From contig OZ257140.1 of NCBI GenBank assembly GCA_965279165.1, positions 2,914,001-2,978,000 on the forward strand: a stretch of DNA of 64,000 nt. The letters are read 5' to 3'. Origin of the DNA: JBAYIE01 sp965279165. Its GTDB lineage: Bacteria; Bacteroidota; Bacteroidia; UKL13-3. Position numbers and translations under genes: made by a program. Below, in pieces: positions 1 through 9,907 of the stretch (positions are counted from its first letter, which is position 1; each line of letters opens with the position of its first letter). A model generated the notes under the pieces. That model did not search any database and was not told the origin of the DNA. It saw only the letters and a list, made by a program, of their open reading frames with translations.

Positions 1-348
1 CGGACCAACCACAATATCTACCAATTGTTCCTGCTCCAATAGTTTGGATTTCAGCCTTTCTGCCATACATCCCATTACTCCTACAATAAGGCCCGGATTT
101 TTCTTTTTCTGGTACTTTAATTCTTTTAAACGTCCCCAGATGCGCGACTCTGCATTGTCGCGTATAGCACAGGTATTCAGGAAAACCACATCGGCATCCA
201 TTGGATCACTAGTGGTTTTAAAGCCATTGGTTCCCATAATAGACGCCATTACCTCACTATCTGCAAGATTCATGGCACATCCATAAGTTTCTATATATAG
301 ATTTCTGGTTGCATTTTCTACCGTAATATCGGCAACTATTCCTCTCAT
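1..348 (-). CDS. miaB: tRNA-2-methylthio-N6-dimethylallyladenosine synthase MiaB (5' part)
   Basis: The first 116 residues of a radical-SAM methylthiotransferase that adds the 2-methylthio group to i6A37 of tRNAs; the rest lies beyond the left window edge. The N-terminal UPF0004 domain is visible, with its three cluster-binding cysteines at about C24 (ETYGCAMN), C60 (FLNTCAIRDNAESR) and C94 (GCMAER). The NTCAIRDNAE wording fits MiaB better than RimO or MtaB. The radical-SAM CxxxCxxC motif and TRAM domain are outside the window. The start ATG is at 346-348, just downstream of a plausible phylum-type promoter. Confidence 0.9.
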   Translation of the reverse strand, partial: MRGIVADITVENATRNLYIETYGCAMNLADSEVMASIMGTNGFKTTSDPMDADVVFLNTCAIRDNAESRIWGRLKELKYQKKKNPGLIVGVMGCMAERLKSKLLEQEQLVDIVVGP

Positions 349-369
349 TGTTTCGCTCGCATTGAGGGG

Positions 370-402
370 CAAATATAATATAATTTATGACAGACTGGCA
401 GA
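370..402 (-). promoter_or_regulatory. Putative Bacteroidota-type promoter of miaB
   Basis: Read on the minus strand, TCTG is followed by 21 bases and then TATATTTG, which matches the -7 consensus TAnnTTTG exactly. The -33 element differs from TTTG at one base. The box ends 22 bases before the miaB ATG. This is a consensus match only. Confidence 0.4.
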
Positions 403-578
403 TAAATACCCGGAATCGGTAAGTGGTATATTCCGGTAGGTAGTTTGGAATCTGTTATCGGTAGTATCCTTAAATTGGTTTACCATATCTGGCTAATCAG
501 GTTACATTTTATATAGGATAATGCAACTAAATCTATATATTGAGATACTATATGAAGGAATATTAAAACTTCAAAAAG

Positions 579-2501
579 ATGAAATATAAACTATTAATAG
601 GGTTCTTATTTTCTTTCATCCTTTTACAAAAAACGAATGCCGTTACCCGTGAAGAAGTACAGGTGAGATTTTATTATACCGGAAAGATATGGGGTTACCT
701 CAAGTATTTTCATCCGGGTTTAAGTGAATGTAAGGTCAATTGGGATAGTGTTCTGATTTCAAAAATCGATAGGATTCAGTCGGTTTCAACCAATGATTCG
801 TTTAATCTGATTATGCATGAATTAATTACTGAAGCTGGAAGTGTTCCTTCCCCATTAACCGAGCCGGTTGTTAAAGCAGATAGTCTTACGGTTAATTTAA
901 ATACCAACTGGTTTTATAATACAATATTGGATAATTCGGTTTCTGTTTTATTGGATACGATTCGATCCCGTTTCCGGCCTCGAAATAATTGTTATGTGCA
1001 ACTTAATTCTGGTTCTGATCCGAATAACAAAGGATGGTTAACTTTTAATGGAGAAAGGTTGGATTACATAGCACAGGAATATCCGATACAAGCCGTAAGA
1101 TTATTGTATTTATTTCGATACTGGAATATTATCGCATATTTTAATCCGAACAATCTAATAATGGATCAATCTTGGGATAGCACATTGCTGCAGTCTGTAA
1201 TGCCGGTTTCGGATGCATTAAATGCCCTTGGCTATCAGAAGGCAATGGCACATTGTATGTCGAAAATAAATGATTCACATGGATCCATTAATACCTTAAC
1301 CATTCAAAACTATTATGGGAATTATTATCCGGGTATCGTACTAAGATATATCGAAAATAAGTTTGTTGTTACCAAGGTGTTCAATCATATCACCAAAGTA
1401 AAAGTAGGAGATATTGTGTTAAGCATCCAAGGTAAAACTACGGATGAATTACGCGACAGCATGAAACAGTTCCTTGCTTATTCGAACGAAGGTTACTTAA
1501 ATCGGTTGCTATGTACACAATTAATCCGAAATCAAACAATGGGCAGCATAACAATAGAATTGGAGAGAAATGGAGAGGTTGAAACGGCAACCATATACAG
1601 TAATTTATCTGCGTCTGCTTATTATGATTCAACCTCAACCATTTTCGGGAATTCGTATGAATTAATTCCGGCGTGCAATTGTGGTTATGTAAATATGGGT
1701 AGGTTAAAACAAGGAGAAATAAATGCCATGTATACCGAATTTAAAAACCTTCCGCTTATCATTTTTGATTTACGCAATTATCCAAATGGAACTGCATGGG
1801 GAATAAGTCAGTGGATTATGCCCAATAAAGTTCATTACGCTACCCTTTCGTTACCGGATGTAACGTATCCTGGCACCTTTTTGGAATATACTAAATCCGA
1901 AATTGGAGTAGATAATAATTCGGATGCTTACCAGGGTAAAGTAGTTATTTTAGTTGATCAGCAATCTTTAAGTCAATCCGAATATTCTGCAATGATGTTA
2001 CAGAAATTTCCACTTTCCGAAACCATTGGTTCACAAACAGCAGGAGCAGATGGTAATATAACGGTGTTATCACCGGTTATGCGGCCGTTTTATACCAGTT
2101 TTTCAACCCTTAGGGTTTTGTATCCTGATGGGTATGATACCCAACGAAAAGGAGTAAGAATAGATCGAATCGTAAAACCAACTGTAAAAGGAATATTAGA
2201 AGGACGGGATGAAGTTTTGGAAGCGGTAGATCCTCGAATAGTTACAGGGTTAAAGAAAACTAATGAGGCAAGCACATTTGTATTGGCGTATCCAAACCCT
2301 GCATCCAAACATTGTACCATAGATATTGCTAAAGTTGATCAAGTGGAAGCAACCAATATGATTGGAGAGTCATTTAAATTAGAGTTTTCCCAATTAAATT
2401 CAGCTTGTAAAATTAATTTGGATTTACTTCAGTCCGGTTTGTATGTAATGCGCATACATAGCGACAAAGGTTTCCGGTATACCAAATTAGAAGTTCGTTA
2501 A
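579..2501 (+). CDS. Secreted S41 family peptidase with T9SS sorting domain
   Basis: A 640-residue exported protein. A signal peptide spans about residues 1-21. A PDZ-like segment lies around 255-300 (KVKVGDIVLSIQGK). The S41 (tricorn/CtpA-type) core contains SLSQSEYSAMM with the presumed nucleophile S467, followed by GSQTAGADGN. The C-terminal ~75 residues look like a T9SS type A sorting domain (YPNPASKH near the start, LYVMRIHSDKG near the end), implying export by the Por secretion system and anchoring or release at the cell surface. It probably degrades peptides, but the substrate is unknown. It stands alone, with no operon partner. Confidence 0.85.
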   Translation: MKYKLLIGFLFSFILLQKTNAVTREEVQVRFYYTGKIWGYLKYFHPGLSECKVNWDSVLISKIDRIQSVSTNDSFNLIMHELITEAGSVPSPLTEPVVKADSLTVNLNTNWFYNTILDNSVSVLLDTIRSRFRPRNNCYVQLNSGSDPNNKGWLTFNGERLDYIAQEYPIQAVRLLYLFRYWNIIAYFNPNNLIMDQSWDSTLLQSVMPVSDALNALGYQKAMAHCMSKINDSHGSINTLTIQNYYGNYYPGIVLRYIENKFVVTKVFNHITKVKVGDIVLSIQGKTTDELRDSMKQFLAYSNEGYLNRLLCTQLIRNQTMGSITIELERNGEVETATIYSNLSASAYYDSTSTIFGNSYELIPACNCGYVNMGRLKQGEINAMYTEFKNLPLIIFDLRNYPNGTAWGISQWIMPNKVHYATLSLPDVTYPGTFLEYTKSEIGVDNNSDAYQGKVVILVDQQSLSQSEYSAMMLQKFPLSETIGSQTAGADGNITVLSPVMRPFYTSFSTLRVLYPDGYDTQRKGVRIDRIVKPTVKGILEGRDEVLEAVDPRIVTGLKKTNEASTFVLAYPNPASKHCTIDIAKVDQVEATNMIGESFKLEFSQLNSACKINLDLLQSGLYVMRIHSDKGFRYTKLEVR

Positions 2502-2569
2502 ATGCGACGGTTAAACTTAGAGAAGATAAATTTTCAGGAATTCAATTGATGGATAAATCCACTGTTTAC

Positions 2570-2902
2570 TCAATCTCTCTTGCCCATGGTTACCAAATAT
2601 TTCCGAATCGATTCCTGGGTATTTGCATCAATAGTTTCTATTTTTTTATTGGCCTTGGCTGCCATCTTCACAACAATCGAATTCCATTGTTCTTCATTAT
2701 AAGAGCCCGGATTTTTTAAGCCGTGACATTGCTTACAGTGTTGTTGAAACAAAGATTTTCCTTCATTTAATTGTTCTAAGGTATAGTCCGGAAATTTATT
2801 TGAAACCCTATCCACATCGGATTGTGTTGGAGCTACCAACACCCTCGATGAGAAGCAACTTGCAAGAAATAGCAAGCCAATTATCAATAGTGTTTTTTGC
2901 AT
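2570..2902 (-). CDS. Small monohaem cytochrome c-like lipoprotein
   Basis: A 110-residue protein. The signal sequence ends in a lipobox (LASC, lipidated C16), so it is expected on a membrane facing the periplasm or outside. One CxxCH haem-binding motif (C56-K-Q-C59-H60) lies in a short cytochrome c fold, and a methionine near the C-terminus (VTMGK, about M106) could be the distal ligand. It is likely a small electron carrier. The partner is unknown and no oxidase or dehydrogenase gene is adjacent. It converges on the S41 peptidase. Confidence 0.75.
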   Translation of the reverse strand: MQKTLLIIGLLFLASCFSSRVLVAPTQSDVDRVSNKFPDYTLEQLNEGKSLFQQHCKQCHGLKNPGSYNEEQWNSIVVKMAAKANKKIETIDANTQESIRKYLVTMGKRD

Positions 2903-2960
2903 AAAAAATTTGTTGACGACAAGATAGTGGTTTTATTCCTAAACCAAGATATATGCCAGC

Positions 2961-3024
2961 CATTTATTTACTCATTTATCATTTACTCATTTACTCATTT
3001 ACTCATTTATTCATTTACTCATTT
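2961..3024. repeat. Octamer tandem repeat (CATTTACT)
   Basis: About seven imperfect copies of CATTTACT sit between the cytochrome gene and the SDR gene. A related tract with the same CATTTACT core lies at 9908-9978. Confidence 0.8.
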
Positions 3025-3040
3025 CCTATATCTTCGCTCC

Positions 3041-3943
3041 ATGAAACTTCTTATCACCGGTAGCAATGGATTACTTGGTCAAAAACTAATTGATTTATGT
3101 TGCAATCAAAACGATATCGAATTAATTGTTACCGCTAAAGGTACTAATCGACATAAGCCTGCTACAGGTTATACCTTTCAATCTTTGGATATAACCGATT
3201 ATAAACAAGTTGAAAAGACAATAGCATTGCATAAACCGGACGTGGTTATCCATACTGCAGCAATGACCAATGTTGATTTGTGTGAATCAGATCACAAAGG
3301 ATGTGATGCTTTGAATGTGGATGCGGTTAAGTATTTGGTTACAAGTTGTAATAACTATGGAGTGCATTTGGTTCATGTATCTACCGATTTTATATTTAAT
3401 GGTAAGCATGGTCCTGTGGATGAAAAGGAGAAACCGGATCCAATTAGTTACTATGGCCAATCCAAACTTTTAGGTGAAATGTTGGTAAGAGAAAATGCTG
3501 TCAGTTGGACTATAATTAGAGCTATACTTGTTTTTGGCGTGGTACACGATATGAGTCGCAGCAATTTTGTGCTATGGGCAAAGCAAAATTTAGAACAAGG
3601 TAAAGAAATAAATGTGGTGGATGATCAATATCGAACTCCAACGTTGGCCGAAGATTTAGCAATAGGTTGCTTACTGGCTGCAAAGAAAAAAGCATCCGGG
3701 ATATTTCATATTGGAGGGAAAGACTTTTTAAGCATTTATGAGGCAGTATTGCAAATTGCCGACTTCTGGAAACTGAATAAAGATCTTATACATCGGTCAA
3801 AATCTTCCTCTATTAACCAACCGGCAAAACGTCCACCCATTACGGGATTTATTATTGACAAAGCACGCAAGGAATTAGGTTATGAACCGAGATCGTTTGT
3901 TGAGGGACTAGAAGTAATGAATGGACAGTTGATGGGGAGTTAG
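3041..3943 (+). CDS. SDR family sugar-nucleotide reductase (dTDP-4-dehydrorhamnose reductase-like)
   Basis: A 300-residue extended short-chain dehydrogenase. The N-terminal Rossmann motif is TGSNGLLGQK, and the catalytic tyrosine/lysine are in SYYGQSKLLGE. HTAAMTNVDLCE and the later DDQYRTPT segment are typical of the RmlD family, which reduces 4-keto-dTDP sugars for surface polysaccharide. No rmlA, B or C is nearby, so the exact substrate is uncertain. An in-frame start at 2897 would add about 48 repeat-encoded residues; the ATG at 3041, directly before the Rossmann strand, is preferred. TATCTTCG at 3029-3036 resembles a -7 box and would give an almost leaderless mRNA. Confidence 0.8.
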   Translation: MKLLITGSNGLLGQKLIDLCCNQNDIELIVTAKGTNRHKPATGYTFQSLDITDYKQVEKTIALHKPDVVIHTAAMTNVDLCESDHKGCDALNVDAVKYLVTSCNNYGVHLVHVSTDFIFNGKHGPVDEKEKPDPISYYGQSKLLGEMLVRENAVSWTIIRAILVFGVVHDMSRSNFVLWAKQNLEQGKEINVVDDQYRTPTLAEDLAIGCLLAAKKKASGIFHIGGKDFLSIYEAVLQIADFWKLNKDLIHRSKSSSINQPAKRPPITGFIIDKARKELGYEPRSFVEGLEVMNGQLMGS

Positions 3944-4029
3944 TGGTTAGTGGTAAGGGATTTGGTCAATAAGGCTTTTTGATTTTGGTGTCCGAGAGGC
4001 AAGAGGCAGTATGAAATAGACATTTGGCC

Positions 4030-4091
4030 TTGGACTGATTGCTTTGGACTGATTGCCTTGGACTGATAGCTTTGGACAGATTGCTTTGAAC
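4030..4091. repeat. 14-bp (2x7) tandem repeat
   Basis: Units beginning at 4030, 4044, 4058, 4072 and 4086 follow the consensus TTGGACTGATTGCT with scattered substitutions and a constant 14-base period. Confidence 0.8.
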
Positions 4092-4160
4092 TTTGGTTAT
4101 TAGATAATCCCAAAAGATTAATTCATCACGAGTTATATTCCTAAGTACTTAAACTAAAAT

Positions 4161-5414
4161 TTAGCACTTCTCCAACGCTTGGCTCAAATCCCATATCAAA
4201 TCATCCGGATGTTCAATACCAATAGAAATTCGAATTAGTTTTTCGGTTATATGCATCACCTTGGCATGCGTAGGATCAATGCCGGTATGCGTCATGGTAT
4301 AAGGATGCTCAGCCAATGATTCGGTTCCTCCTAAACTAACAGCCAGTTTAATCAGTTTGAGAGAATTGAGAAAACGAAATGCTTCCGCTTCACCTCCAGA
4401 AATATCAAAAGATAACATGGCTCCAGGCGAATTGTATTGCCGTTTGTATATTTCGTATTCTTTGTTGTTTTCGCTAATCATGCCAAGGTAATACACCTTT
4501 TCTACTTTGGGATGCACATGCAACCAATTGGCAACAATTTGTGCATTGTGAGCCATGGTTTCCATTCGAACTTTAAGGGTTTCGAGCGAACGCATCAGTA
4601 ACCAACCGGTATGGGGTGCAGCCATATTTCCAAGAAAGGTACGAAGCGCCTTAACCCTTTTTATTACCTGTTTATTTCCACAACATGCACCTGCGATTAA
4701 ATCGCTGTGACCACCAATATATTTGGTAGCGGAGTATAAGGAAAAATCCGCCCCATGTAATAATGGGTGCTGCCAAAGCGGACCCATATAAGTATTATCA
4801 ACTGCTAATAATACTTGCTTGGAATCATTTGAAAAATGATCCGCTACCTTTTTACAAGCTGCAATATCAATCAAGGCATTTGTAGGATTTGCCGGAGTTT
4901 CGATAAAGATCATGGCAAGATTTTTTTCTTTGCCACTGTCTTTGATTTTTTCAATTAAATCATGTTGTTCTTCACCCGGATGAAAAGCAATAGAATGAAC
5001 GCCGATTTTGGAAAGAAATTCGTTGATGAAATGATCGGTTCCTCCATATAAAGGGATAGAATAAACCAACAAATCGCCCGGTTTTAGAAACTCCAGTAAA
5101 ACGGTTGAAATGGCAGCCATTCCACTTTCAAATACTGCACATTCTTCTGCCCGGTCCCATAACGTGAGTCGATTTTCAAGTATTTCAAGATCAGGATTAT
5201 TTATGCGACTATAGATAAGTCCGGGCTCTTCACCTGGGTTGGGTTTTCTAATTCCATAGGCAAGTTCAAAGAATGCTTTTCCTGCTTCGGCATTTTTAAA
5301 TACAAATGTTGAGGTTTGAAATATCGGAGATTTTATAGCGCCTTCTGAAAGAGAAGGTTTATATCCGAAACTCATCATCAGACTTTCGGGATGGAAATTA
5401 TGCGTATCAGACAT
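4161..5414 (-). CDS. PLP-dependent Cys/Met metabolism enzyme (cystathionine gamma-synthase family)
   Basis: A 417-residue fold-type I PLP enzyme. Family landmarks are YSRINNP (cofactor phosphate contact, about residues 68-74), ESGMAAIS, VDNTYMGP with D206 against the pyridine nitrogen, and SATKYIGGHSD with the Schiff-base lysine K231. The full length fits the family. Members act as cystathionine gamma-synthase, cystathionine gamma-lyase or methionine gamma-lyase and the sequence alone does not decide. The gene is isolated, with no met operon neighbours. Confidence 0.85.
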   Translation of the reverse strand: MSDTHNFHPESLMMSFGYKPSLSEGAIKSPIFQTSTFVFKNAEAGKAFFELAYGIRKPNPGEEPGLIYSRINNPDLEILENRLTLWDRAEECAVFESGMAAISTVLLEFLKPGDLLVYSIPLYGGTDHFINEFLSKIGVHSIAFHPGEEQHDLIEKIKDSGKEKNLAMIFIETPANPTNALIDIAACKKVADHFSNDSKQVLLAVDNTYMGPLWQHPLLHGADFSLYSATKYIGGHSDLIAGACCGNKQVIKRVKALRTFLGNMAAPHTGWLLMRSLETLKVRMETMAHNAQIVANWLHVHPKVEKVYYLGMISENNKEYEIYKRQYNSPGAMLSFDISGGEAEAFRFLNSLKLIKLAVSLGGTESLAEHPYTMTHTGIDPTHAKVMHITEKLIRISIGIEHPDDLIWDLSQALEKC

Positions 5415-5497
5415 GGTTTTTTAATTGGGATTGCAAGGTAAACTTCGTGTTTGTGGAAAAGGATGAGCCATGTCAGAATAAAATAGGATTTATAGGG

Positions 5498-5536
5498 GAT
5501 TAGTTAATAGTCATCAGTCATTTGTCACTTGCCATT
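5498..5536. repeat. Degenerate heptamer tract (AGTCATT type)
   Basis: Successive 7-base units read AGTCATC, AGTCATT, TGTCACT, TGCCATT. The same AGTCATT word recurs at 17054-17117. Confidence 0.6.
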
Positions 5537-5627
5537 AGTTTGGTGAGACATTGACGTGCCTCCACACTAAAATACCGCAATACTTAATCTTATTATGTTT
5601 AGTATGCGTAAAGCTTACCTTCGAAAC

Positions 5628-6839
5628 ATGAGGAAGAAATCGGTAGCAATTATAGGTAGCGGTCCGGCAGCTTTAATGCTTGCTGCAACCCTTCAGCAAG
5701 ATAAATTTGAAATAACTATTTATGAACGAAATGCAGCACCCGGACGAAAGTTTTTAGTCGCCGGTGATGGTGGGTTTAACTTAACACATGCCGAATCGAT
5801 GGATAAATTTATATCAAGGTATTCACCACCCAATTATCTAGAAGAAGCATTGCGCTCTTTTGATAATGTGCAATTGCAAAAGTGGTTGCACGCTATTGGG
5901 ATTGAAACTTTTGTTGGGAGCAGTAACAGGGTGTTTCCGGTAAAAGAAATTAAACCGATTCAAGTATTAAATGCGATTGTGGAATATGTTAAAAGTAAAC
6001 AAGTTCTTTTTAAATATAAATGCGAGTGGAAAGGATGGAATGAAAACAATCAACTTTTGTTTGTACACGACAACCAGATGTTAACTGTATCGGCAGATAT
6101 AGTTGTTTTTGCATTGGGCGGCGGTAGCTGGAAGATTACCGGAAGCGATGGGTCATGGACGAATTATTTTTTAAGAAAGGAAATTGAAGTTATACCCTTT
6201 CAACCGTCCAATTGTGCGTTTCAGGTAAATTGGACTAAAGAATTTATTTCTCAGGCAGAAGGCAAACCACTTAAAAATATTACCGTTCATTGTGGTACTA
6301 TCGAAAAAGCCGGAGAGATAGTTATTACAAAATTTGGTTTAGAAGGAGGAGCAGCTTATGCCATGAGTACGGCAATTCGAAAACAACTTACTGCAACCGG
6401 AATTGCAACTATGTTTATTGACCTTAAACCCACTTTACACGATGATACTATTTTGTTCAAGTTAAAGGAGAGAGGTAAACAATCTATTACCGATGTATTG
6501 TTGCAACATTTAAAACTAAACTCCTTACAGATTGCACTGATGAAGTCAGTTATAAACAAGGAAGCATTTTTACAACCGGAGATATTGGCAAAAACCATCA
6601 AACAATGTCCGATAGAAATTACCGGAATGGCTCCTATTGATGATGCTATTTCAACTGTCGGAGGCATAGCCTTACACGAAACGGATCCTTCGTTTCAGTT
6701 GAATAAGCTTCCTCAACATTATGTGATTGGCGAAATGCTCGATTGGGATGCTCCAACCGGAGGATATCTATTGCAGGGTTGTTTTAGCATGGGACATTTT
6801 TGCGCTCAAAATATCAATAAACAGTTATTGAATAATTGA
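5628..6839 (+). CDS. HI0933/TIGR03862-like FAD flavoprotein
   Basis: About 403 residues from this start. The N-terminal dinucleotide-binding motif VAIIGSGPAALMLA is followed by YERNAAPGRKFLVAGDGGFNLTH, diagnostic of the HI0933-like/BaiN flavoprotein family. The C-terminal GGYLLQGCFSMGH closes the FAD site. The reaction is not established for this family branch. An in-frame ATG at 5595 would add 11 basic residues; 5628 is chosen because it places the Rossmann strand at the very N-terminus, as usual. Monocistronic. Confidence 0.8.
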   Translation: MRKKSVAIIGSGPAALMLAATLQQDKFEITIYERNAAPGRKFLVAGDGGFNLTHAESMDKFISRYSPPNYLEEALRSFDNVQLQKWLHAIGIETFVGSSNRVFPVKEIKPIQVLNAIVEYVKSKQVLFKYKCEWKGWNENNQLLFVHDNQMLTVSADIVVFALGGGSWKITGSDGSWTNYFLRKEIEVIPFQPSNCAFQVNWTKEFISQAEGKPLKNITVHCGTIEKAGEIVITKFGLEGGAAYAMSTAIRKQLTATGIATMFIDLKPTLHDDTILFKLKERGKQSITDVLLQHLKLNSLQIALMKSVINKEAFLQPEILAKTIKQCPIEITGMAPIDDAISTVGGIALHETDPSFQLNKLPQHYVIGEMLDWDAPTGGYLLQGCFSMGHFCAQNINKQLLNN

Positions 6840-7155
6840 TGTGTAATACCAAACCAACGAATGTTTTTCATAAAAAATGAAAAGGTGTATATACGTTAAT
6901 CCCCATAAAACTTACCGGTTCATTTTTTAGGCAAGAATCTTAACCTGCCTATTTATCGGGATATCAGATTCTCCTGAAAGGCACGTTTAGTATGGCTCTT
7001 GTGAATTTTAAGCATCTAATTCTACTAAATGAGAAGAATTGCAATGACATATATCAGCATTAAAATTGACGGGTTCTAACTTTTGTTCTTGACATATTAA
7101 AAGCATTTGTTAAACTTAGTATTTTAATTATTCACCCTATAAATATTAAATCCAT
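6840..7155. other. Intergenic region without recognised gene
   Basis: A 316-base AT-rich gap. It contains TTGACA near 7090 but no convincing TAnnTTTG box at the right distance. I see no RNA gene, repeat or coding frame in it. Confidence 0.5.
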
Positions 7156-7512
7156 ATGAATACTGCAACACAACACCTGCAATTGATTGAAGAATGCAAC
7201 CAATGGTATGAAGTACTGGCAAATTACAAGGAGAAGTTGAATAACCTCAAAAATGAATTGTATCGATTTGCACCCGGGAAAGAAGATAAGCAGGACTTAG
7301 TTGGTATCGAACATTTCCATAACCAGTTTCATATTCAATTAATCAATGTGCATGACCTCAAACATAGCATAAGAAGGTATGTTAACGAAACCGATCAGCA
7401 TCCTAATTTTCCGCACCGTATACCACATCATTTCCTGAAAGAAAAAGTCGACTCGTTAATTGCAGATTTGGAAAAACTGGAGGTTGAATTCCATGCATTT
7501 ATTAACCGGTAA
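7156..7512 (+). CDS. Uncharacterised helical protein
   Basis: 118 residues with no signal peptide and no membrane segment. It is rich in Glu, Lys, Leu and His and is predicted to be mostly alpha-helical, with amphipathic heptads at about 10-40 and 90-115. A histidine-rich central stretch (HFHNQFHIQ, HPNFPHRIPHHF) could bind metal, which is only a suggestion. It lies 130 bases upstream of the EF-G2-like gene in the same direction; co-transcription is possible. I do not recognise the family. Confidence 0.55.
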   Translation: MNTATQHLQLIEECNQWYEVLANYKEKLNNLKNELYRFAPGKEDKQDLVGIEHFHNQFHIQLINVHDLKHSIRRYVNETDQHPNFPHRIPHHFLKEKVDSLIADLEKLEVEFHAFINR

Positions 7513-7642
7513 ACTTTCTCCCATAATAATTTATTAAGGTATCAATTTCAAAAAATTCAGTTTACTGTTTGGTTATGCGCAATTATCTTCTTCTCAAGAA
7601 ACAGACTTTTATTAAATCTTTTATAATCTAATATGTATTCCT

Positions 7643-9775
7643 ATGGCAACTTATGATTCAAAACACGTTAAAAATATAGCCTTGCTCGGACATGCAGGAT
7701 CAGGTAAAACTACCTTATCCGAAAGCATGTTGTTCGAAGCAGGCGTAACCAAAAGAAGGGGAACCATTGCAGCTAAAAATACTGCAAGTGATTACCATGA
7801 ACTGGAAACGGAACGGCAGAGTTCCGTATTCTCGTCGATACTACACGCACCGTGGAAGGATTTTAAAATAAATATTATTGATACGCCCGGTTACGACGAT
7901 TTTGCTGGTGAAGTGATAGGTGCACTTCGCGGTGCCGATACCGGTGTAATGGTTCTTAATGCAGTAATGGGTGTGGAAGTAGGTACCGATATTATTTGGG
8001 AGTATACCGATACATTTAAAACACCAACCATTTTTGTTGTTAACCAATTAGACAGAGAGGATGCAGATTTTGAAAGAACACTTCGCGATGCTAAATCCCA
8101 TTTTGGCGGCAATGTTGTAGCCGTTCAATATCCCGTAGAAACCGGAAGTAATTTTAATTGTATTATTGATGTATTGAATATGGTAATGTATAAATATGGT
8201 ACCAATGGAGGGAAACCCGAAAAATTACCAATTCCTGATTCGGAAAAGGAAAAGGCCGAAAACTTGCATAAAGAGTTGATTGAAGCAATCGCCTCCAACG
8301 ACGAAGGTTTAATGGAAAAGTATTTCGAACAAGGCGAACTTTCGGAAGAAGATATGAAAGCAGGTTTGCATCATTCGATGATAAAACATGATATATTTCC
8401 ACTCTTCTGTGTTTCTGCCGAAAAAAATATGGGTGTTGGCCGCATCATGAGTTTTATTGATTATGTATGTCCGGCACCCACCGAAATGTCGCCTCAAATA
8501 ACCAAAACCGGCAACGCTTTATCTTGTGATGCCAAGGGTCCCGCATGTTTGTTTGTTTTTAAAACCATCATCGAACCACATATTGGTGAGTTAAGCGTTT
8601 TTAAAGTGTATAGCGGAACTATTAAAGCAGGAAGTGAATTAATCAATGAAAATACCGGCGTAACGGAAAAGATTAATCAGTTATTTGTACTCGAAGGGCA
8701 TAACCGTTTGCCGGTCGACGAATTGGTGGCAGGAGATATTGGAGCAACTTTAAAATTGCGTTCAACCCATGTAAACAATACCCTGCACGAAAAAGGCGCT
8801 AACCTAAATCTGGAACCTATAAAATTCCCAAAACCAAATTTGAGTGTTGCGATTGTTTCTGTAAACAAAGGAGAAGAAGAGAAATTATCACAGGCTTTGC
8901 ATACGCTTGCAGAAGAAGATGCCAGTATGCATTTTGAAATGTCACATGAAACCAATCAATTGTTATTGCATTGTCAGGGTGAGTTACATTTAAAAGTTTT
9001 GCAATGGAAAATTGAGCATGTACATAAGCTGGATATCAAATTTGAGAAACCAAAAATTTCTTATCGCGAAACAATCAGTAGAAGAGCCGAATCCAGTTAT
9101 CGCCATAAAAAACAAAGTGGTGGAGCAGGTCAGTTTGGGGAGGTGTACATGCGTATTGAACCTTGGTATGAAGGGATGCCGAATCCGGAAGGATTAAACC
9201 TACGCAACAAAGAAGAGATAGAATTGGATTGGGGAGGGAAGTTGGTTTTCTGTAACTGTATAGTTGGTGGAGCAATAGATACCCGATTCCTTCCTTCGAT
9301 TTTAAAAGGAGTAATGGAGAAAATGCAAAACGGTCCGCTTACAGGTTGTTATGCACGAGATATTCGTGTAAGTATATACGATGGTAAAATGCATGACGTT
9401 GACAGCAACGATATTTCATTCAAAATAGCCGGATTGCATGCCTTTAGACAAGCATTTTTAGAAGCAGGTCCACAATTGTTGGAGCCAATTTATACCGTAG
9501 AAGTATTTTGTCCGAACGAAATGGTAGGATTGGTAATGGGAGATATACAAACAAGAATGGGAGTAGTTCAAGGAATGGAAGTGGATGGACATTTTGAAAA
9601 GATTACAGCTAAAGTTCCGCTCGCTCAAATGCATCAGTTTTCATCCGCATTAAGAAGGCTAACCCAAGGACGTGCCAGATTTGATATGTATTTTGATTCG
9701 TATGCACCTGTCGCAGCAGATGTGCAAAGGAAATTAATGGAAGCTTATAGCAAGCATGAGGTCCTGGTTGAATGA
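7643..9775 (+). CDS. Elongation factor G paralogue (EF-G2 type)
   Basis: 710 residues with the five-domain EF-G layout. The G domain carries a P-loop GHAGSGKT (residues 16-23). Its G3 motif is DTPGYDD (80-86), where ordinary EF-G has DTPGHVD, so the catalytic His is Tyr84. G4 reads NQLD (134-137) instead of NKxD. The N-terminus (KNIALLGHAGSGKTTL... KRRG) resembles the Bacteroides EF-G2 group, reported to drive translocation without normal GTP hydrolysis. By inference this is a specialised second EF-G; a canonical fusA should exist elsewhere. Domain IV/V sequence such as GGAGQFGEVYMRIEP is intact. Confidence 0.85.
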   Translation: MATYDSKHVKNIALLGHAGSGKTTLSESMLFEAGVTKRRGTIAAKNTASDYHELETERQSSVFSSILHAPWKDFKINIIDTPGYDDFAGEVIGALRGADTGVMVLNAVMGVEVGTDIIWEYTDTFKTPTIFVVNQLDREDADFERTLRDAKSHFGGNVVAVQYPVETGSNFNCIIDVLNMVMYKYGTNGGKPEKLPIPDSEKEKAENLHKELIEAIASNDEGLMEKYFEQGELSEEDMKAGLHHSMIKHDIFPLFCVSAEKNMGVGRIMSFIDYVCPAPTEMSPQITKTGNALSCDAKGPACLFVFKTIIEPHIGELSVFKVYSGTIKAGSELINENTGVTEKINQLFVLEGHNRLPVDELVAGDIGATLKLRSTHVNNTLHEKGANLNLEPIKFPKPNLSVAIVSVNKGEEEKLSQALHTLAEEDASMHFEMSHETNQLLLHCQGELHLKVLQWKIEHVHKLDIKFEKPKISYRETISRRAESSYRHKKQSGGAGQFGEVYMRIEPWYEGMPNPEGLNLRNKEEIELDWGGKLVFCNCIVGGAIDTRFLPSILKGVMEKMQNGPLTGCYARDIRVSIYDGKMHDVDSNDISFKIAGLHAFRQAFLEAGPQLLEPIYTVEVFCPNEMVGLVMGDIQTRMGVVQGMEVDGHFEKITAKVPLAQMHQFSSALRRLTQGRARFDMYFDSYAPVAADVQRKLMEAYSKHEVLVE

Positions 9776-9907
9776 TAAGGATAGGAGGGTAGTAACAAAT
9801 TCGTCTAGTTGGGCGTTTTAAAAATGTTCCGGAATGGAGATTGTTAGCAAGTAACCAGGTAAATTATGTTTAAACTTTACCGGAAACCTAACCTGTATGT
9901 CTCATTA

